In this document: positions 20,642-30,445 of the stretch, in pieces | How positions within the stretch are numbered: position 1 is the first letter of the stretch | How the letters are laid out: the number at the start of each line of letters is the position of its first letter | Assembly: GCA_026388985.1 (NCBI GenBank) | Contig: JAPLIS010000017.1 | Location: forward strand, 1 to 64,000 | Length of the DNA: 64,000 bases | Origin: Candidatus Babelota bacterium | GTDB lineage: Bacteria > Babelota > Babeliae > Babelales > Vermiphilaceae | Reading direction: 5' to 3' | The notes under the pieces: model-generated | What the model was told of the DNA's origin: nothing | Seen by the model: only the letters and a program-made list of their open reading frames with translations | Databases searched by the model: none | Position numbers and translations under genes: made by a program

Positions 20642-21799
20642 ATGTTATTCATTGAATCAGTACTGAACTTATCTCGCCATATTTTATTTATAGCCTTAGG
20701 CATCAGCGGCATTGGATTTTTGATAGGATTTCACGAATTAGGGCACTTTTTATTTTGCAAGCTGTTTGGTATAGCCACTCCCTCGTTTTCTATTGGTATG
20801 GGACCAAAAATTATTTCTAAAAAAATAGGCGAAACTGAATTTTCTTTATCCCTTTTGCCTTTAGGCGGCTATGTTGAAATTGCTGGCGCCGCCGAAGTGG
20901 GCCAAGGAGATCAAAAAGAAGCCTATTCTGTAAACTCTGACTCTTTTGCCACTAAGCCCTTTTACCAAAAGTTGCTTGTTATGCTTGGCGGCATCGCATT
21001 TAACTTATTGTTTGCTTATATAGTTATTACATGCCTTTTTTTAAGTAAACCGACGTCCACCTTTTTATTCCCCTCAAATGCCACACCGACAATCAGTGCC
21101 ATAGCTAAAGATTCGGCTGCTGAAAAAGGGGGCCTACAGGCTGGAGACACCCTCATCTCAATAGATCACACTACTATTGCCAACAACATTCATCCCTTTT
21201 TGCTGGCAATACAAAACAGCCCTGAAGTACCCACTACAATAACCGTAAAACGTGACCAAGAAATTCTACAAATACCTATAACTCCCGATAGCACCACACA
21301 CCCAAACACACATAAAACTATTGGCACTCTGGGCATTACCGCCTTTAAACCCATTGCAAGCTGCTCAATCCTAGAAGCTGTCAAGCGTGGCATTACTCAA
21401 ACCAACATGTTTATTGTAGGAACAGGTCGCGGACTGATTAACATAATAACGCAAAAAAACTTTAGCTCCATGACCGGACCCATTGGTATCATTGCCCTTG
21501 GTAGCGGCGAAGCTGCCAAAGGAATGGAATACTTTTTCTTTTTGTTGGCCCTTATTAGCATAAGCTTAGCTATATTCAACTTAATACCATTGCCTATCTT
21601 TGATGGTGGACAAATCTTGTTTTATGCCATAGAAGCTTTAATAGGAAGACCACTTTCTCCTACTATACGAGAATACATACACATGGCTACCTGGCTACTT
21701 GTCCTAGCGCTTATTGTTGGCCTTAGCATTCGTGATATTACCCGTATTGCAAGCCCTCATATTGAGACTACTTTGCAATTTCTTGGTTTACGAAAATAA
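20642..21799 (+). CDS. rseP: RIP metalloprotease RseP-like (site-2 protease, M50)
   Basis: 385 residues, membrane-embedded zinc protease. HELGH at residues 31-35 in the first membrane segment holds the catalytic glutamate and two zinc ligands; PLPIFDGGQI (about 315-323) supplies the third ligand. A single PDZ domain (about 135-215) lies between, where E. coli RseP has two. The family cuts anti-sigma factors or leftover signal peptides in the membrane. It stands alone, divergent from rpsL, rather than in the common dxr-bamA neighbourhood. An SD-like CGGAGA precedes the ATG. Its substrate here is unknown. Confidence 0.93.
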   Translation: MLFIESVLNLSRHILFIALGISGIGFLIGFHELGHFLFCKLFGIATPSFSIGMGPKIISKKIGETEFSLSLLPLGGYVEIAGAAEVGQGDQKEAYSVNSDSFATKPFYQKLLVMLGGIAFNLLFAYIVITCLFLSKPTSTFLFPSNATPTISAIAKDSAAEKGGLQAGDTLISIDHTTIANNIHPFLLAIQNSPEVPTTITVKRDQEILQIPITPDSTTHPNTHKTIGTLGITAFKPIASCSILEAVKRGITQTNMFIVGTGRGLINIITQKNFSSMTGPIGIIALGSGEAAKGMEYFFFLLALISISLAIFNLIPLPIFDGGQILFYAIEALIGRPLSPTIREYIHMATWLLVLALIVGLSIRDITRIASPHIETTLQFLGLRK

Positions 21800-21840
21800 A
21801 TTTTGTAGCACATATCTTATACATACAAAAAAGTATATAT

Positions 21841-21871
21841 AAAAAGCCCACATATAACATGTGGGCTTTTT
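21841..21871. terminator. bidirectional terminator between rseP and rplM
   Basis: Perfect hairpin: AAAAAGCCCACAT, five-base loop, ATGTGGGCTTTTT, with flanking TATAT/ATATA that can extend the stem. Serves the converging rseP and rplM genes. Confidence 0.85.
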
Positions 21872-21896
21872 ATATAATCACTATTGATTAAAAATC

Positions 21897-22334
21897 TTAG
21901 ATCGCTTTAGGACCCTGTGCTTCATGTGGATGCTCAGAACCTGCATATACTTTTAATTTTTTAAAAATTTGATCAGCTAACTTGTTTTTTGGCAACATGC
22001 GCTTTACAGCAAGTTCAATCAAATGAGTCGGATGCTTATCCAAAACATCTTTTGCTGTTGTTTCTTTTCTTCCACTGCGCCAGCCACTATAAGTAACATA
22101 AAGCTTATCTGTTAACTTTTTACCAGTTAAAACAACATGTTCAGCATTAATTACAACAACATAATCACCACCATCTGTGTGTGGAGTATAATAGGCCTTA
22201 TTCTTACCACGAAGAATATCCGCAATTTGCGTTGCCATACGTCCCAATACTTTACCCTTTGCATCTATAATGCACCATTGAGGGCAACGTGCTTCTTTTG
22301 ATAAAAAGAAAGCCTTATTCATTTCCATGGTCAA
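21897..22334 (-). CDS. rplM: 50S ribosomal protein L13
   Basis: 145 residues. KVLGRMATQIADILRGKNKA, HTDGGDYVVVINAEHVVLTG and MLPKNKLADQIFKKLKVYAG identify L13. In most bacteria rplM is followed by rpsI (S9); here the terminator follows immediately and no S9 gene is in the window. It forms a single-gene unit. Confidence 0.97.
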   Translation of the reverse strand: MTMEMNKAFFLSKEARCPQWCIIDAKGKVLGRMATQIADILRGKNKAYYTPHTDGGDYVVVINAEHVVLTGKKLTDKLYVTYSGWRSGRKETTAKDVLDKHPTHLIELAVKRMLPKNKLADQIFKKLKVYAGSEHPHEAQGPKAI

Positions 22335-22368
22335 CCTTTAGCTCTTTACTTATTAATAATATGAATTT

Positions 22369-22397
22369 TTGACAAACTATAAAAATAGGGGGAAAAT
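22369..22397 (+). promoter_or_regulatory. possible promoter of the antiporter gene
   Basis: A consensus TTGACA (22369-22374) is followed after 17 bp by GAAAAT (22392-22397), about 60 bp upstream of the ATG at 22459. The -35 is perfect, the -10 weak. Confidence 0.4.
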
Positions 22398-22458
22398 TTA
22401 ACTACATCTTGATTTTAAATGATTTTTTTTTTTAGGTCAAACGGAAAAAGGGTTTTAA

Positions 22459-24039
22459 ATGGAAATTTCATGGCTTTCTCTTATACCTCCCTGCATTGCT
22501 ATCATAACCGCTCTCATCATTCATAATATCAATATATCTTTATTATTAGGAATAGCGAGCGCCAGTTTAATAGCCTGTAATGGCTCGATAGAAAAATCGT
22601 TACTTCTCATAGCTAATCGCTCTTGGGGAGAAATAACCAGCTCAGAAAAAGCATATTTATATCTGTTTCTTATTGTTATCTCATGCTTAGTTTCTGTTTT
22701 TAATCACAATGGATGCATTAACTCTTTTGCACATTTTGTATCTAAACACATAAAAAGCTTTCGCGCACTACAAACTTCATCCATGCTTATTTCTCTTTCA
22801 CTCTTTATTGATGATTACCTAAGCATTTTAGCGACCGGTTTTATTATGTCACCACTTACCGATCGCTTTGGCATACCACGTCAAAAATTAGCTTATTTAG
22901 TCCATTCTTTGGCTGGACCTCTCGTTATCTTAGCTCCGATATCAAGCTGGGTCGGAGCTATCACCACCTACATGCACGACTCTGGTATAAACTCCTTAGC
23001 CAGCGAAGATATTCACATACTCGCTGATCCGTTTTTTGTGTATCTAGGAACAATACCCTTCATATTTTACTCTTTTTTAACCATCGGATCGACATGGTTT
23101 ATTGTTCATAACCATATATCTTATGGCCCTATGCGTTTTTATGAACAGACGCAGCAACCAAAACCTATCAATACAACTTCTTCTCTGTTACCTGAGCACT
23201 ATCCCCCTATTGGGGACTTATTTTTACCTCTTATCGTCATACTAGTAGGTACTTTTTTTGGTATCTTATATAGCGGCAACTATTATTTTTTAGGGGGTAC
23301 CCTTTCTTTGCTAGAAGCAATTAAACAAAGCAACGATTTATGCCTCGTCCTTTTCTTGGCAAGCGTTGCAGCACTCGTCTCGAGTTTGTTTTTATCTTTT
23401 GCCCACCGAACAATAAGCTGGAAACAGCTACCGGCTCTATTTATCGAAGGGAGCACACTTATGTGTCCTGTTATTATTATGCTCTTTTTAGCCGCAGTAT
23501 TTGGCGCAATGCTCAAATCTGACTTATTCACGGGCCACTATTTAGCAACCAGCTTATTATCAAATATACCTATAGCTCTATTGCCTGCGATGTTTTTTAT
23601 AGCAACGATCACCATAACCATTGCAACTGGTAGCGCTTGGGCCGCCATTGCACTTATGCTACCAATTGCATTGCCAATGCTCATTACTGTCCTACAGCTC
23701 ACCGAATCTATAGATCCTGTACAGATACCAATCTTATTTCCATTACTAGGCGCTATTTTTTCTGGCGCTGTATGCGGTGATCATCTTTCACCTATTGGAG
23801 GTTCTACGGTTATGACCGCGTCAAGCACCGGTGTTGCACCACTGATACATGCTTATACACAGTTTTTTTATGCTCTTCCATCCCTGCTATGCACTATTCT
23901 AGCCTTTTTACTTTCAGGGTACTGTATCCAGTACCCTCTATGGATAAACTGCCTTATTTCCCTTGGCACTAGCACTCTCTTGTGCTTTATCATACTCTGG
24001 CTGTTACATAAGCATACGCTCAAACATAGGGCTTCTTAA
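22459..24039 (+). CDS. NhaC-type Na+/H+ antiporter family membrane protein
   Basis: 526 residues, about 12 hydrophobic segments. The family-typical segments are FIDDYLSILATGFIMSPL near 120, ITIATGSAWAAIALMLP near 390 and GAVCGDHLSPIGGSTVMTAS near 435. NhaC-like proteins exchange sodium for protons or, in relatives, malate for lactate, in the inner membrane. The exact substrate cannot be read from the sequence. An AAAAAGGG motif precedes the start. The gene stands alone between rplM and pepP. Confidence 0.85.
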   Translation: MEISWLSLIPPCIAIITALIIHNINISLLLGIASASLIACNGSIEKSLLLIANRSWGEITSSEKAYLYLFLIVISCLVSVFNHNGCINSFAHFVSKHIKSFRALQTSSMLISLSLFIDDYLSILATGFIMSPLTDRFGIPRQKLAYLVHSLAGPLVILAPISSWVGAITTYMHDSGINSLASEDIHILADPFFVYLGTIPFIFYSFLTIGSTWFIVHNHISYGPMRFYEQTQQPKPINTTSSLLPEHYPPIGDLFLPLIVILVGTFFGILYSGNYYFLGGTLSLLEAIKQSNDLCLVLFLASVAALVSSLFLSFAHRTISWKQLPALFIEGSTLMCPVIIMLFLAAVFGAMLKSDLFTGHYLATSLLSNIPIALLPAMFFIATITITIATGSAWAAIALMLPIALPMLITVLQLTESIDPVQIPILFPLLGAIFSGAVCGDHLSPIGGSTVMTASSTGVAPLIHAYTQFFYALPSLLCTILAFLLSGYCIQYPLWINCLISLGTSTLLCFIILWLLHKHTLKHRAS

Positions 24040-24103
24040 CACTCTTAACCTACACATAAAATGTGTACATAAAATTGTACATAAAATCACGTTTAAACAA
24101 ACG

Positions 24104-24139
24104 AAAAGAGGGAATAAGTAGTATCTTATTCCCTCTTTT
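24104..24139. terminator. bidirectional terminator between antiporter and aminopeptidase P genes
   Basis: Perfect 15-bp stem AAAAGAGGGAATAAG, loop TAGTAT, CTTATTCCCTCTTTT. The A- and T-runs on either side suit the two converging genes. Confidence 0.85.
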
Positions 24140-24189
24140 ACACAAAAACTAGTATGCGTATCTTTGTTAGCTTATTTAAAACTCAGCAT

Positions 24190-25590
24190 TTAATGCTCAG
24201 TGCCACAATCACCATGAAAGCCAAATGAGTCTTGGCAATCGTCATCATCGTCATCATCGCCATCTTCTTCATCATCGTACGAATCTTGCTCTTCTTGAGA
24301 CAAAGATTCCTGCATAAACAACTCTATGTCATCAGCTGTTTTAGGTAATTCTTCGCTCAAGCAAATAGCGCCCTTTTTAATAATCCAATAATTATCTTCG
24401 ATACGAATACCTATATTTTCTTCTGGAATATATAAGCCCGGCTCAAGGGTAATTATATCTCCCTCGCGAAGTGGACGACTATAATCACCCACATCGTGCA
24501 CATCAATGCCCAAATAGTGCCCGATACCATGTGTAAAGTAGTGGCCATATCCACGATCAGCAAAAAATTTATGTGCTATATGATGCAAAGACTTAGTGGG
24601 ATGATTTTTATTAGAAAGATAAAACCCAGACTGAGCCATATCCGCTACATGTTCCTGTGCGGCAAGAACTATATCATACACTTCCCGTTGCCGCTTGCTG
24701 AACACACCTGAGACCGGATAGGTACGGGTAAGATCTGCTGCATAACGATGGTAAGAAGCACCAATATCAACTATAACAAGATCACCATTTTTCATGGTCT
24801 TATTATTTTCAATAGAGTGCAATATGATACTATCTTTACCACTTGCCACAATACTTGGAAAAGCAATGCGCGCACCAGCCATAGTCATGACTCCCTCCAA
24901 AGAAGCCTTTACGTCTAATTCTGGTATGTCATTGCCAATCGTCTGAGCAGCTGCTTCATGAGCAATAATAGTGATATTGACAGCCCCCTTTAACAATTCG
25001 ATTTCTCCCATGTCTTTACTGCTTCTTAAATCAGCTACCAATGCAGAAATATCTTTAACTGCGCGCACAAGAGAAGGCACCATTGTCTGCAAACGCTGCA
25101 TCACCAATCGTTGCTCACAATACGAATTCATATCTGCTGGCATCAACGTATAAAGAGCTTGCGTATCGCCTATTTCTTTTAATTGCTCAATCAAAGATGC
25201 ATACATTGAATTATCAAAAAATGGTCCAAAAAGATACCCTTCACATGCTTGACCAAGAAATGCAATCGCGTTTACCCCTAATGTAACCGCCCACTCCTGA
25301 GTTGGCTCTATAAACGAACCCATCCACTTGGCACGACTTTCTTTATAAGAAGGAATATAGAGAGTAGAGTGACCAGTTGCATCAACCAGCAAGGCTACTC
25401 CCGGCTCATTAATACCCGTTAAATAATAAAAAGAGCTTTCTTGCGTGAATGCTACGGCTTCACGTTCAAAACCGCTAATAAATAACATTTTCCCATCAAA
25501 GCCTTGTGCATCTTTAATCGCCTGCACTAAACTTTTTCTACGCGATGCATATATAGCTACATCAGGCTTTTGCCCAAAACCAAACAACAT
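24190..25590 (-). CDS. pepP: Xaa-Pro aminopeptidase (aminopeptidase P, M24B)
   Basis: 466 residues. The N-terminal creatinase-type domain (about 1-175, with FYYLTGINEPGVALLVDA) precedes a pita-bread M24 domain. The metal ligands are visible in DIGASYHRYAADLTRTYP (two Asp), HGIGHYLGIDVHD (His), LEPGLYIPEENIG (Glu) and RIEDNYW (Glu). It removes N-terminal residues preceding proline. The C-terminus ends in an unusual tail of about 30 residues, almost all aspartate and glutamate followed by a Cys/His-containing end. Its function is unknown; it could bind metal or keep the protein soluble. Confidence 0.93.
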   Translation of the reverse strand: MLFGFGQKPDVAIYASRRKSLVQAIKDAQGFDGKMLFISGFEREAVAFTQESSFYYLTGINEPGVALLVDATGHSTLYIPSYKESRAKWMGSFIEPTQEWAVTLGVNAIAFLGQACEGYLFGPFFDNSMYASLIEQLKEIGDTQALYTLMPADMNSYCEQRLVMQRLQTMVPSLVRAVKDISALVADLRSSKDMGEIELLKGAVNITIIAHEAAAQTIGNDIPELDVKASLEGVMTMAGARIAFPSIVASGKDSIILHSIENNKTMKNGDLVIVDIGASYHRYAADLTRTYPVSGVFSKRQREVYDIVLAAQEHVADMAQSGFYLSNKNHPTKSLHHIAHKFFADRGYGHYFTHGIGHYLGIDVHDVGDYSRPLREGDIITLEPGLYIPEENIGIRIEDNYWIIKKGAICLSEELPKTADDIELFMQESLSQEEQDSYDDEEDGDDDDDDDCQDSFGFHGDCGTEH

Positions 25591-25620
25591 AATAATAATC
25601 CTTAGGTAAAATCACTCAAT

Positions 25621-26229
25621 TTAAAATGGACGACGCTCTGATAATGCTTTATAAACAGTCACACGATCCATCGTATCCAACGAAGAACCTACCGGTAACC
25701 CACGAGCCAGACATGAAATTTTAATGTCTTTACCCGCACCCGCAAGCTTACTCGCAATAAATGCAGCCGTCGCTTCTCCCTCTGGCGTTTGATTAGTAGC
25801 AAGCACTACCTCAAGCACTATGCCGTTATCAACTCGTGAAATAAGCTGTTTAATAGTTAAATCTTCCGGCCCTATGCCATCAAGAGGGCTGATAACCCCT
25901 CCTAAAACATGATATACTCCATTATACCCATTTGTCTTTTCAATACAAAGAAGCTCTTGCCATGTTTCAACTACGCAGACTAACGATTGATCTCGCTTTG
26001 AAGAAAGACAAAACATACATCCACGTGCATACTCTTGCCACGCAAAACACTGATTACAGAGACCAACCTTTTGCTTAACCTCAAGCAGAATGGCACATAA
26101 TTGTTCCACCTGATCAGGTTTAAGACGTAAAAAATATTCCGCCACATGATACATATTCTTAGAAGCAAGATAAGGAATTCTCTGCAAATGCTGCAATAAA
26201 CGTGCTAGTACCGGCAGATCGCGAAACAT
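25621..26229 (-). CDS. recR: recombination mediator protein RecR
   Basis: 202 residues from the ATG at 26229, preferred because GTGAGG lies 5-6 bp before it and the upstream ATG (26247) would run into the yidC stop. Order of parts: helix-hairpin-helix (about 1-50), zinc finger CNQC to GCMFC, Toprim with VLGGVISPLDGIGPEDL and VVLATNQTPEGEATA, and the end ARGLPVGSSLDTMDRVTVY. RecR with RecO loads RecA at gaps. It usually follows dnaX and ybaB; here it is downstream of yidC by 10 bp. Confidence 0.95.
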   Translation of the reverse strand: MFRDLPVLARLLQHLQRIPYLASKNMYHVAEYFLRLKPDQVEQLCAILLEVKQKVGLCNQCFAWQEYARGCMFCLSSKRDQSLVCVVETWQELLCIEKTNGYNGVYHVLGGVISPLDGIGPEDLTIKQLISRVDNGIVLEVVLATNQTPEGEATAAFIASKLAGAGKDIKISCLARGLPVGSSLDTMDRVTVYKALSERRPF

Positions 26230-26239
26230 GTAATCCTCA

Positions 26240-27808
26240 CTATGCAAGCTTAAATAAACGCAGCACTGCTGTTTGTAAAACTCCCAAAGCAGTACTCACC
26301 GCAATATATAAAGCTAAGCCTGCCGAAAGACTCATAGTAACGCCTCCCATAACCAAGGCAATCATCATAAATTGCACTCGCTGGCCCGATTCAACAGTCA
26401 AAGATTGCGCAAACATACCACCGGCAACCAATAGGGGCAAAATATAATAAGGATCTGGTACTGAAAGATCAGAGATCCACAAGAAAGGGGCTTTATACAG
26501 TTCAATGGCATGGCTTAATACCTGCTGTAAGGCAAAAAATGTTGGCATTCTGAATAACAGTACCGGTAAACAACCGCCTAATCCCGGCATACCATGCGCC
26601 TGTATCAATGCTGCCCGTTCTCGCGCCAATGCGTCTCTGTCGTTTTTATATCGAAGCTCAATGTAAGCCATTTTTTTCTTGAACTCTTTAGCCTTCTTAT
26701 TGCTCTTTTCTCCGCGAAACGTAAAAGGAACCATTATCAACTGCATTAATGCAATTAATGCCACAATTGCCCATCCATAGTTGCCAAAATAACCATACAG
26801 TAACAGTAATACCTGCAAAAGAAAACGCGAAATGGGGGCTAATATGCCTGAATACCCTAACGTTTTTTCTAATCGATCATCAACGGCCATCAATGACTTA
26901 ACCTCTTTAGGCCCAAAATAAAATGAAAGATACCATGTGTGTGGCTCTTTAACAACAGGACCTTCAAGAAATGAAAAAAGATCTTTAGTTCCCACTAAAT
27001 TATAATAAGCACGCTGAACAAAACTATGTTCATCACCAATCAACGTATTTACAAAATATTTATCTTCAGAGCCAAAAATCCGTGGGCCAAACCATCCTTG
27101 ATGCATATTAAGACTATTTGATAGTGTTTTTTTAAATACACCTTCTTTATCAACAATCACGGCTGAAATCGCATCTTTTGCGCCCAAGTCCGGCATAAAC
27201 GGAGACGGGTATACAATTCTCGGCTCTACCCCAACCAACTGCTCACCTTTGGGCGTAACTTCAAGCTTTAAATCTATTTTATTGATATGTTTATGTATTA
27301 TAAATGTTTTACGTATTTCAGTTTCTGCTGTATCTACTTTATAACTCAACTCAATGTTGTTTGCAGTGTCATTGCGGCCCGTGAAATCATAAAAATAAGG
27401 GGTTTTTTCGGCTAATCCGATCAAGAAACAATGCCTTTCGCGACTTGTTGAGGCAACAGGAAAAAGTATTGGAATTTCTTGAATAACTCCGTTCATATGG
27501 CGCTTAGCTATCATTCGTTCAAGGCTAGCTCCATAGGTTGAAAACGTAAGTCGCCCCCAATCAGTCTCCACTTCTGTCTGTACCTCTGGCAAAGTTCGAT
27601 GCGTATCAAGAAAGTCTATTTCAATATTCAGCGGTTTTAGTTCCTGGCGAGTTAAAGGTGCAATAAAATCTGAAGACTGAATATCTCCTATTGCTTTGTC
27701 AGCACCCTTAAAGTAATCAAAAATGCGCATTCCCACAAAAAGAATCGACGCGGTAATAAGCGCCGTGATAAGCCCTGACATAATCACATTGTGCAACTTT
27801 TTCATCAT
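26240..27808 (-). CDS. yidC: membrane protein insertase YidC
   Basis: 522 residues. One N-terminal membrane anchor (about 8-28), a periplasmic beta domain (about 45-330) and the C-terminal insertase core starting near YGYFGNYGWAIVALIALMQL. The core keeps the family pattern with KMAYIELRYKNDRDALARE and GLGGCLPVLLFRMPTFFALQ. It inserts membrane proteins alone or with SecYEG. The presence of the large periplasmic domain indicates a Gram-negative envelope. rnpA and rpmH, the usual neighbours, are not here; recR follows. Confidence 0.95.
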   Translation of the reverse strand: MMKKLHNVIMSGLITALITASILFVGMRIFDYFKGADKAIGDIQSSDFIAPLTRQELKPLNIEIDFLDTHRTLPEVQTEVETDWGRLTFSTYGASLERMIAKRHMNGVIQEIPILFPVASTSRERHCFLIGLAEKTPYFYDFTGRNDTANNIELSYKVDTAETEIRKTFIIHKHINKIDLKLEVTPKGEQLVGVEPRIVYPSPFMPDLGAKDAISAVIVDKEGVFKKTLSNSLNMHQGWFGPRIFGSEDKYFVNTLIGDEHSFVQRAYYNLVGTKDLFSFLEGPVVKEPHTWYLSFYFGPKEVKSLMAVDDRLEKTLGYSGILAPISRFLLQVLLLLYGYFGNYGWAIVALIALMQLIMVPFTFRGEKSNKKAKEFKKKMAYIELRYKNDRDALARERAALIQAHGMPGLGGCLPVLLFRMPTFFALQQVLSHAIELYKAPFLWISDLSVPDPYYILPLLVAGGMFAQSLTVESGQRVQFMMIALVMGGVTMSLSAGLALYIAVSTALGVLQTAVLRLFKLA

Positions 27809-27863
27809 AACAAAACATCCTTAAAAGTAGACATGTACCTCAAAACAGAATACATACATATAG

Positions 27864-27893
27864 ATTATATTTAACACACAAAAAACCACTAAA
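27864..27893 (-). promoter_or_regulatory. possible promoter of yidC-recR
   Basis: Minus strand TTTAGT (27888-27893), 18-bp spacer, perfect TATAAT (27864-27869), about 55 bp before the yidC start. The -35 match is weak. Confidence 0.35.
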
Positions 27894-28024
27894 TTATTCC
27901 TGATAATAACACATAAGCAACTCATGTGCTAGCGCAAAAGAAAATCTAATGGTATTTTACAAATTAACATGAGTTCGACATAAAACATAAAAAAACAGTT
28001 CCCGCTCTTCAAAAAGGAAATAGT

Positions 28025-28414
28025 ATGAGAATGCAGAAAAGACAATTTCGAATAGGAGAATTCGCTAAACATCTTAACATTGAACGATTTGTTGTTCGTT
28101 TTTGGGAAAAAGAATTCAATCTCAAAACAGATCGCTCTCTGGGAGGACAACGATTTTATAGCGAAGAAGATCTTGATATGTTTACAAAAATAAAAGAGTT
28201 ATTGTACAACAAAGGCTTCACCATTGCTGGTGCAAAACAACAGATTTTTAGACAACCAGAGCCAACAATTATAGCTTCAAAAAAAACAATTATCGATTAC
28301 ACAGAACAAGATCTCCTGCAGCTAAAAACCCTTTTTAATAAAGAAAAAAAGCACTTAATCAATCAACTATTAGATCTTCGCCAACAACTACATAAACTAC
28401 AAAACTTGTTATAA
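28025..28414 (+). CDS. MerR-family transcriptional regulator
   Basis: 129 residues. Winged helix-turn-helix of MerR type at about 7-75: FRIGEFAKHLNIERFVVRFW, then GGQRFYSEEDLDMFTKIKEL and the helix GFTIAGAKQQIF. A C-terminal coiled coil (about 90-128) would give the dimer. There are no cysteines, so it is not a metal-thiolate sensor. It resembles the short MerR-like regulators often found as orphan genes next to housekeeping loci. The target is unknown; murC follows 150 bp downstream with its own promoter. Confidence 0.85.
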   Translation: MRMQKRQFRIGEFAKHLNIERFVVRFWEKEFNLKTDRSLGGQRFYSEEDLDMFTKIKELLYNKGFTIAGAKQQIFRQPEPTIIASKKTIIDYTEQDLLQLKTLFNKEKKHLINQLLDLRQQLHKLQNLL

Positions 28415-28472
28415 AACATAGTATTAAAACCGACTACTTTTTAATAATTTAATTTTTAATGCCATATGAGAA

Positions 28473-28501
28473 TTGTGTATATGGGGCAAACATGTTAAAA
28501 T
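28473..28501 (+). promoter_or_regulatory. probable promoter of murC
   Basis: TTGTGT (28473-28478), 17-bp spacer, TAAAAT (28496-28501), about 65 bp upstream of the murC ATG. Confidence 0.45.
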
Positions 28502-28566
28502 AGAGCTGTTTTCTTTAATTATTCAGATACAATAAACAAATTGCCTATAAAGAAATAATAGAATTA

Positions 28567-29952
28567 ATGTATAAAAAAAAAGCACATATACACTTCATTG
28601 GCATTGGCGGCATAGGTATGAGCGGTATTGCAACCATTTTAAAATACCAAGGCTATACTATTTCTGGTTGCGATATGGAATTGGACCAACAAAGTATCAA
28701 AAATTTAAAACAGATCGGTTGCACTGTTTTTCACGGCAACAACACCACATTGTGTGCTGATACCAGTATTACTATAGTTGTATACTCATCGGCAATTCAA
28801 TCAAACAATCCGGAAATTATTGCTGCGCAACAACGTGGCATAGCGACTATACCTCGTGCACTTATGTTGGCCGAACTCATGCGTACAAAATATAGCGTTG
28901 CCATTGCCGGCTCACATGGCAAAACAACTACGACTTCCTTAATTTCTCATATATTAATCGAAGCGGGCATTGACCCAACAGTTATTATTGGAGGGCATTT
29001 GCACACCATCTCAACCAATGCTCGTTTTGGCGCCAGTGACTTTTTAGTTGCAGAAGCTGATGAGAGTGATCGCTCTCTTTTGTTTTTACACCCAACTCTG
29101 GCAGTAGTAACCAATATTGACTTAGAGCATCTAGAAACATATCGAGACCTAGATGATATAAAACAGACGTTTCAACAATTTTTAAGTCTATTGCCATTTT
29201 ACGGCAAAGCATTTGTATGTGGTGATGATGAAAACATAGCCTCATTGCTCCCTATCGCCCACATTAGTATGGTAAAATATGGCATTAACCCACATAATGA
29301 CATTATTGCGGATAACATTCAGCTCCACACAGACCATTCATTTTTTAATGTGCATGTTAAAAAAAACATGCTTGGGACCATTCATCTGAATATGCCAGGG
29401 AAACACAATGTGCTTAATGCGCTTGGCTCTATTGCTCTTGCACTTGATCTAGATATCCCTTTTGCTACCATTACAGCTGCTCTTGCTACTTTTCAAGGGG
29501 TTGATCAACGCTTTACCTATCGTGGCACCTTTAATGGGGCACAATTATTTGATGATTATGGACATCATCCAAAAGAAATAGAACTCACCCTTGAAGTTGC
29601 TCGAAAATGCACCAAAAACAAATTATGTGTTATCTTTCAGCCTCATCGATACACAAGAACGTATCATCTATGGAATCAATTTATAGACACATTTTTAAAC
29701 AGTCCTATCGATCATCTCGTAATAACTGATATTTTTCCCGCCAGTGAACAACCGATTGAGCATATCACCAGCAAACGCCTTGTGCAGGAGCTACAATCTC
29801 GTAACCCTTCTTTCACTATTCAACATATCCCCTATGATAGCGCTCTTACAGCCATAGAAACCTATGTGCACGATAATGCTCACCTCTATGGCCTCATTCT
29901 TTTTTTAGGTGCCGGCAAAATCAATAAGATTTCAAAAAAACTATCACATTAG
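28567..29952 (+). CDS. murC: UDP-N-acetylmuramate-L-alanine ligase
   Basis: 461 residues. The N-terminal Rossmann domain begins HIHFIGIGGIGMSGIATIL; the ATP loop GSHGKTTT is at about 115-121; the central domain has EADESDRSLLFL and NIDLEHLE; the C-terminal domain has FDDYGHHPKEIE and FQPHRYTRTYHLW. It adds L-alanine to UDP-MurNAc in the cytoplasm, so the organism should make peptidoglycan precursors. No other mur gene is adjacent, which is unusual because murC normally sits in the dcw cluster. Confidence 0.96.
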   Translation: MYKKKAHIHFIGIGGIGMSGIATILKYQGYTISGCDMELDQQSIKNLKQIGCTVFHGNNTTLCADTSITIVVYSSAIQSNNPEIIAAQQRGIATIPRALMLAELMRTKYSVAIAGSHGKTTTTSLISHILIEAGIDPTVIIGGHLHTISTNARFGASDFLVAEADESDRSLLFLHPTLAVVTNIDLEHLETYRDLDDIKQTFQQFLSLLPFYGKAFVCGDDENIASLLPIAHISMVKYGINPHNDIIADNIQLHTDHSFFNVHVKKNMLGTIHLNMPGKHNVLNALGSIALALDLDIPFATITAALATFQGVDQRFTYRGTFNGAQLFDDYGHHPKEIELTLEVARKCTKNKLCVIFQPHRYTRTYHLWNQFIDTFLNSPIDHLVITDIFPASEQPIEHITSKRLVQELQSRNPSFTIQHIPYDSALTAIETYVHDNAHLYGLILFLGAGKINKISKKLSH

Positions 29953-30180
29953 GCATGTTTTAAAAAACAATTAAAGAAAATTATTACAAACTGTTGCTTT
30001 TTCGGCTTTCTTGATGCTATTCTAAACAGTAAGAAGTAACTCTAAATAGCAATTAAGCGACTTTATATATTTAAAACATATAAACAGGAGGACCCAGACA
30101 ATTCATGTTAAGAGAGACTAAAGAAAAATCGAATAAAAAAGTATTTAAATATATATAATTTATAAAAAAGGGAATATATC

Positions 30181-30276
30181 ATGAATAAAAAAATACAAAC
30201 ACAAGCAGAAAAGTTACATAACCAACTTAATAATACTGCTGAACAAATCCACGAGTTAAAAAAAGAACTTGGGTAA
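30181..30276 (+). pseudogene. first copy of tandem small protein, cut by a TAA codon
   Basis: The ATG at 30181 (preceded by AAAGGGAAT) opens a 31-residue frame that matches the second copy almost exactly and then meets TAA at 30274-30276. The second copy has GAA at that codon. Reading on in the same frame restores homology down to GGQKK and a stop at 30355-30357. So either a single G-to-T change truncated this copy or it encodes only the helical half. The N-terminal part is an amphipathic, heptad-like helix. I do not recognise a family. Confidence 0.7.
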
Positions 30277-30445
30277 TATACCAAAAATAGCGACTCGGGT
30301 AACTGCAACGATACTAAAGGCAACAATAAAAACAACAATGGTGGCCAGAAAAAATAACCTCCATTAGGCGAGACTCAAAAAGAATCGAATAAAAAAGTAT
30401 TTAACTATATATAATTATATAATTTATAAAAAAAAGGAATATGTC

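Noticed and set aside
30105-30158. 17-codon leader peptide frame before the first small tandem gene
   Set aside because: The frame and start are not kept in the second tandem unit, and AGGAGG is 13 bp from the ATG, farther than usual.
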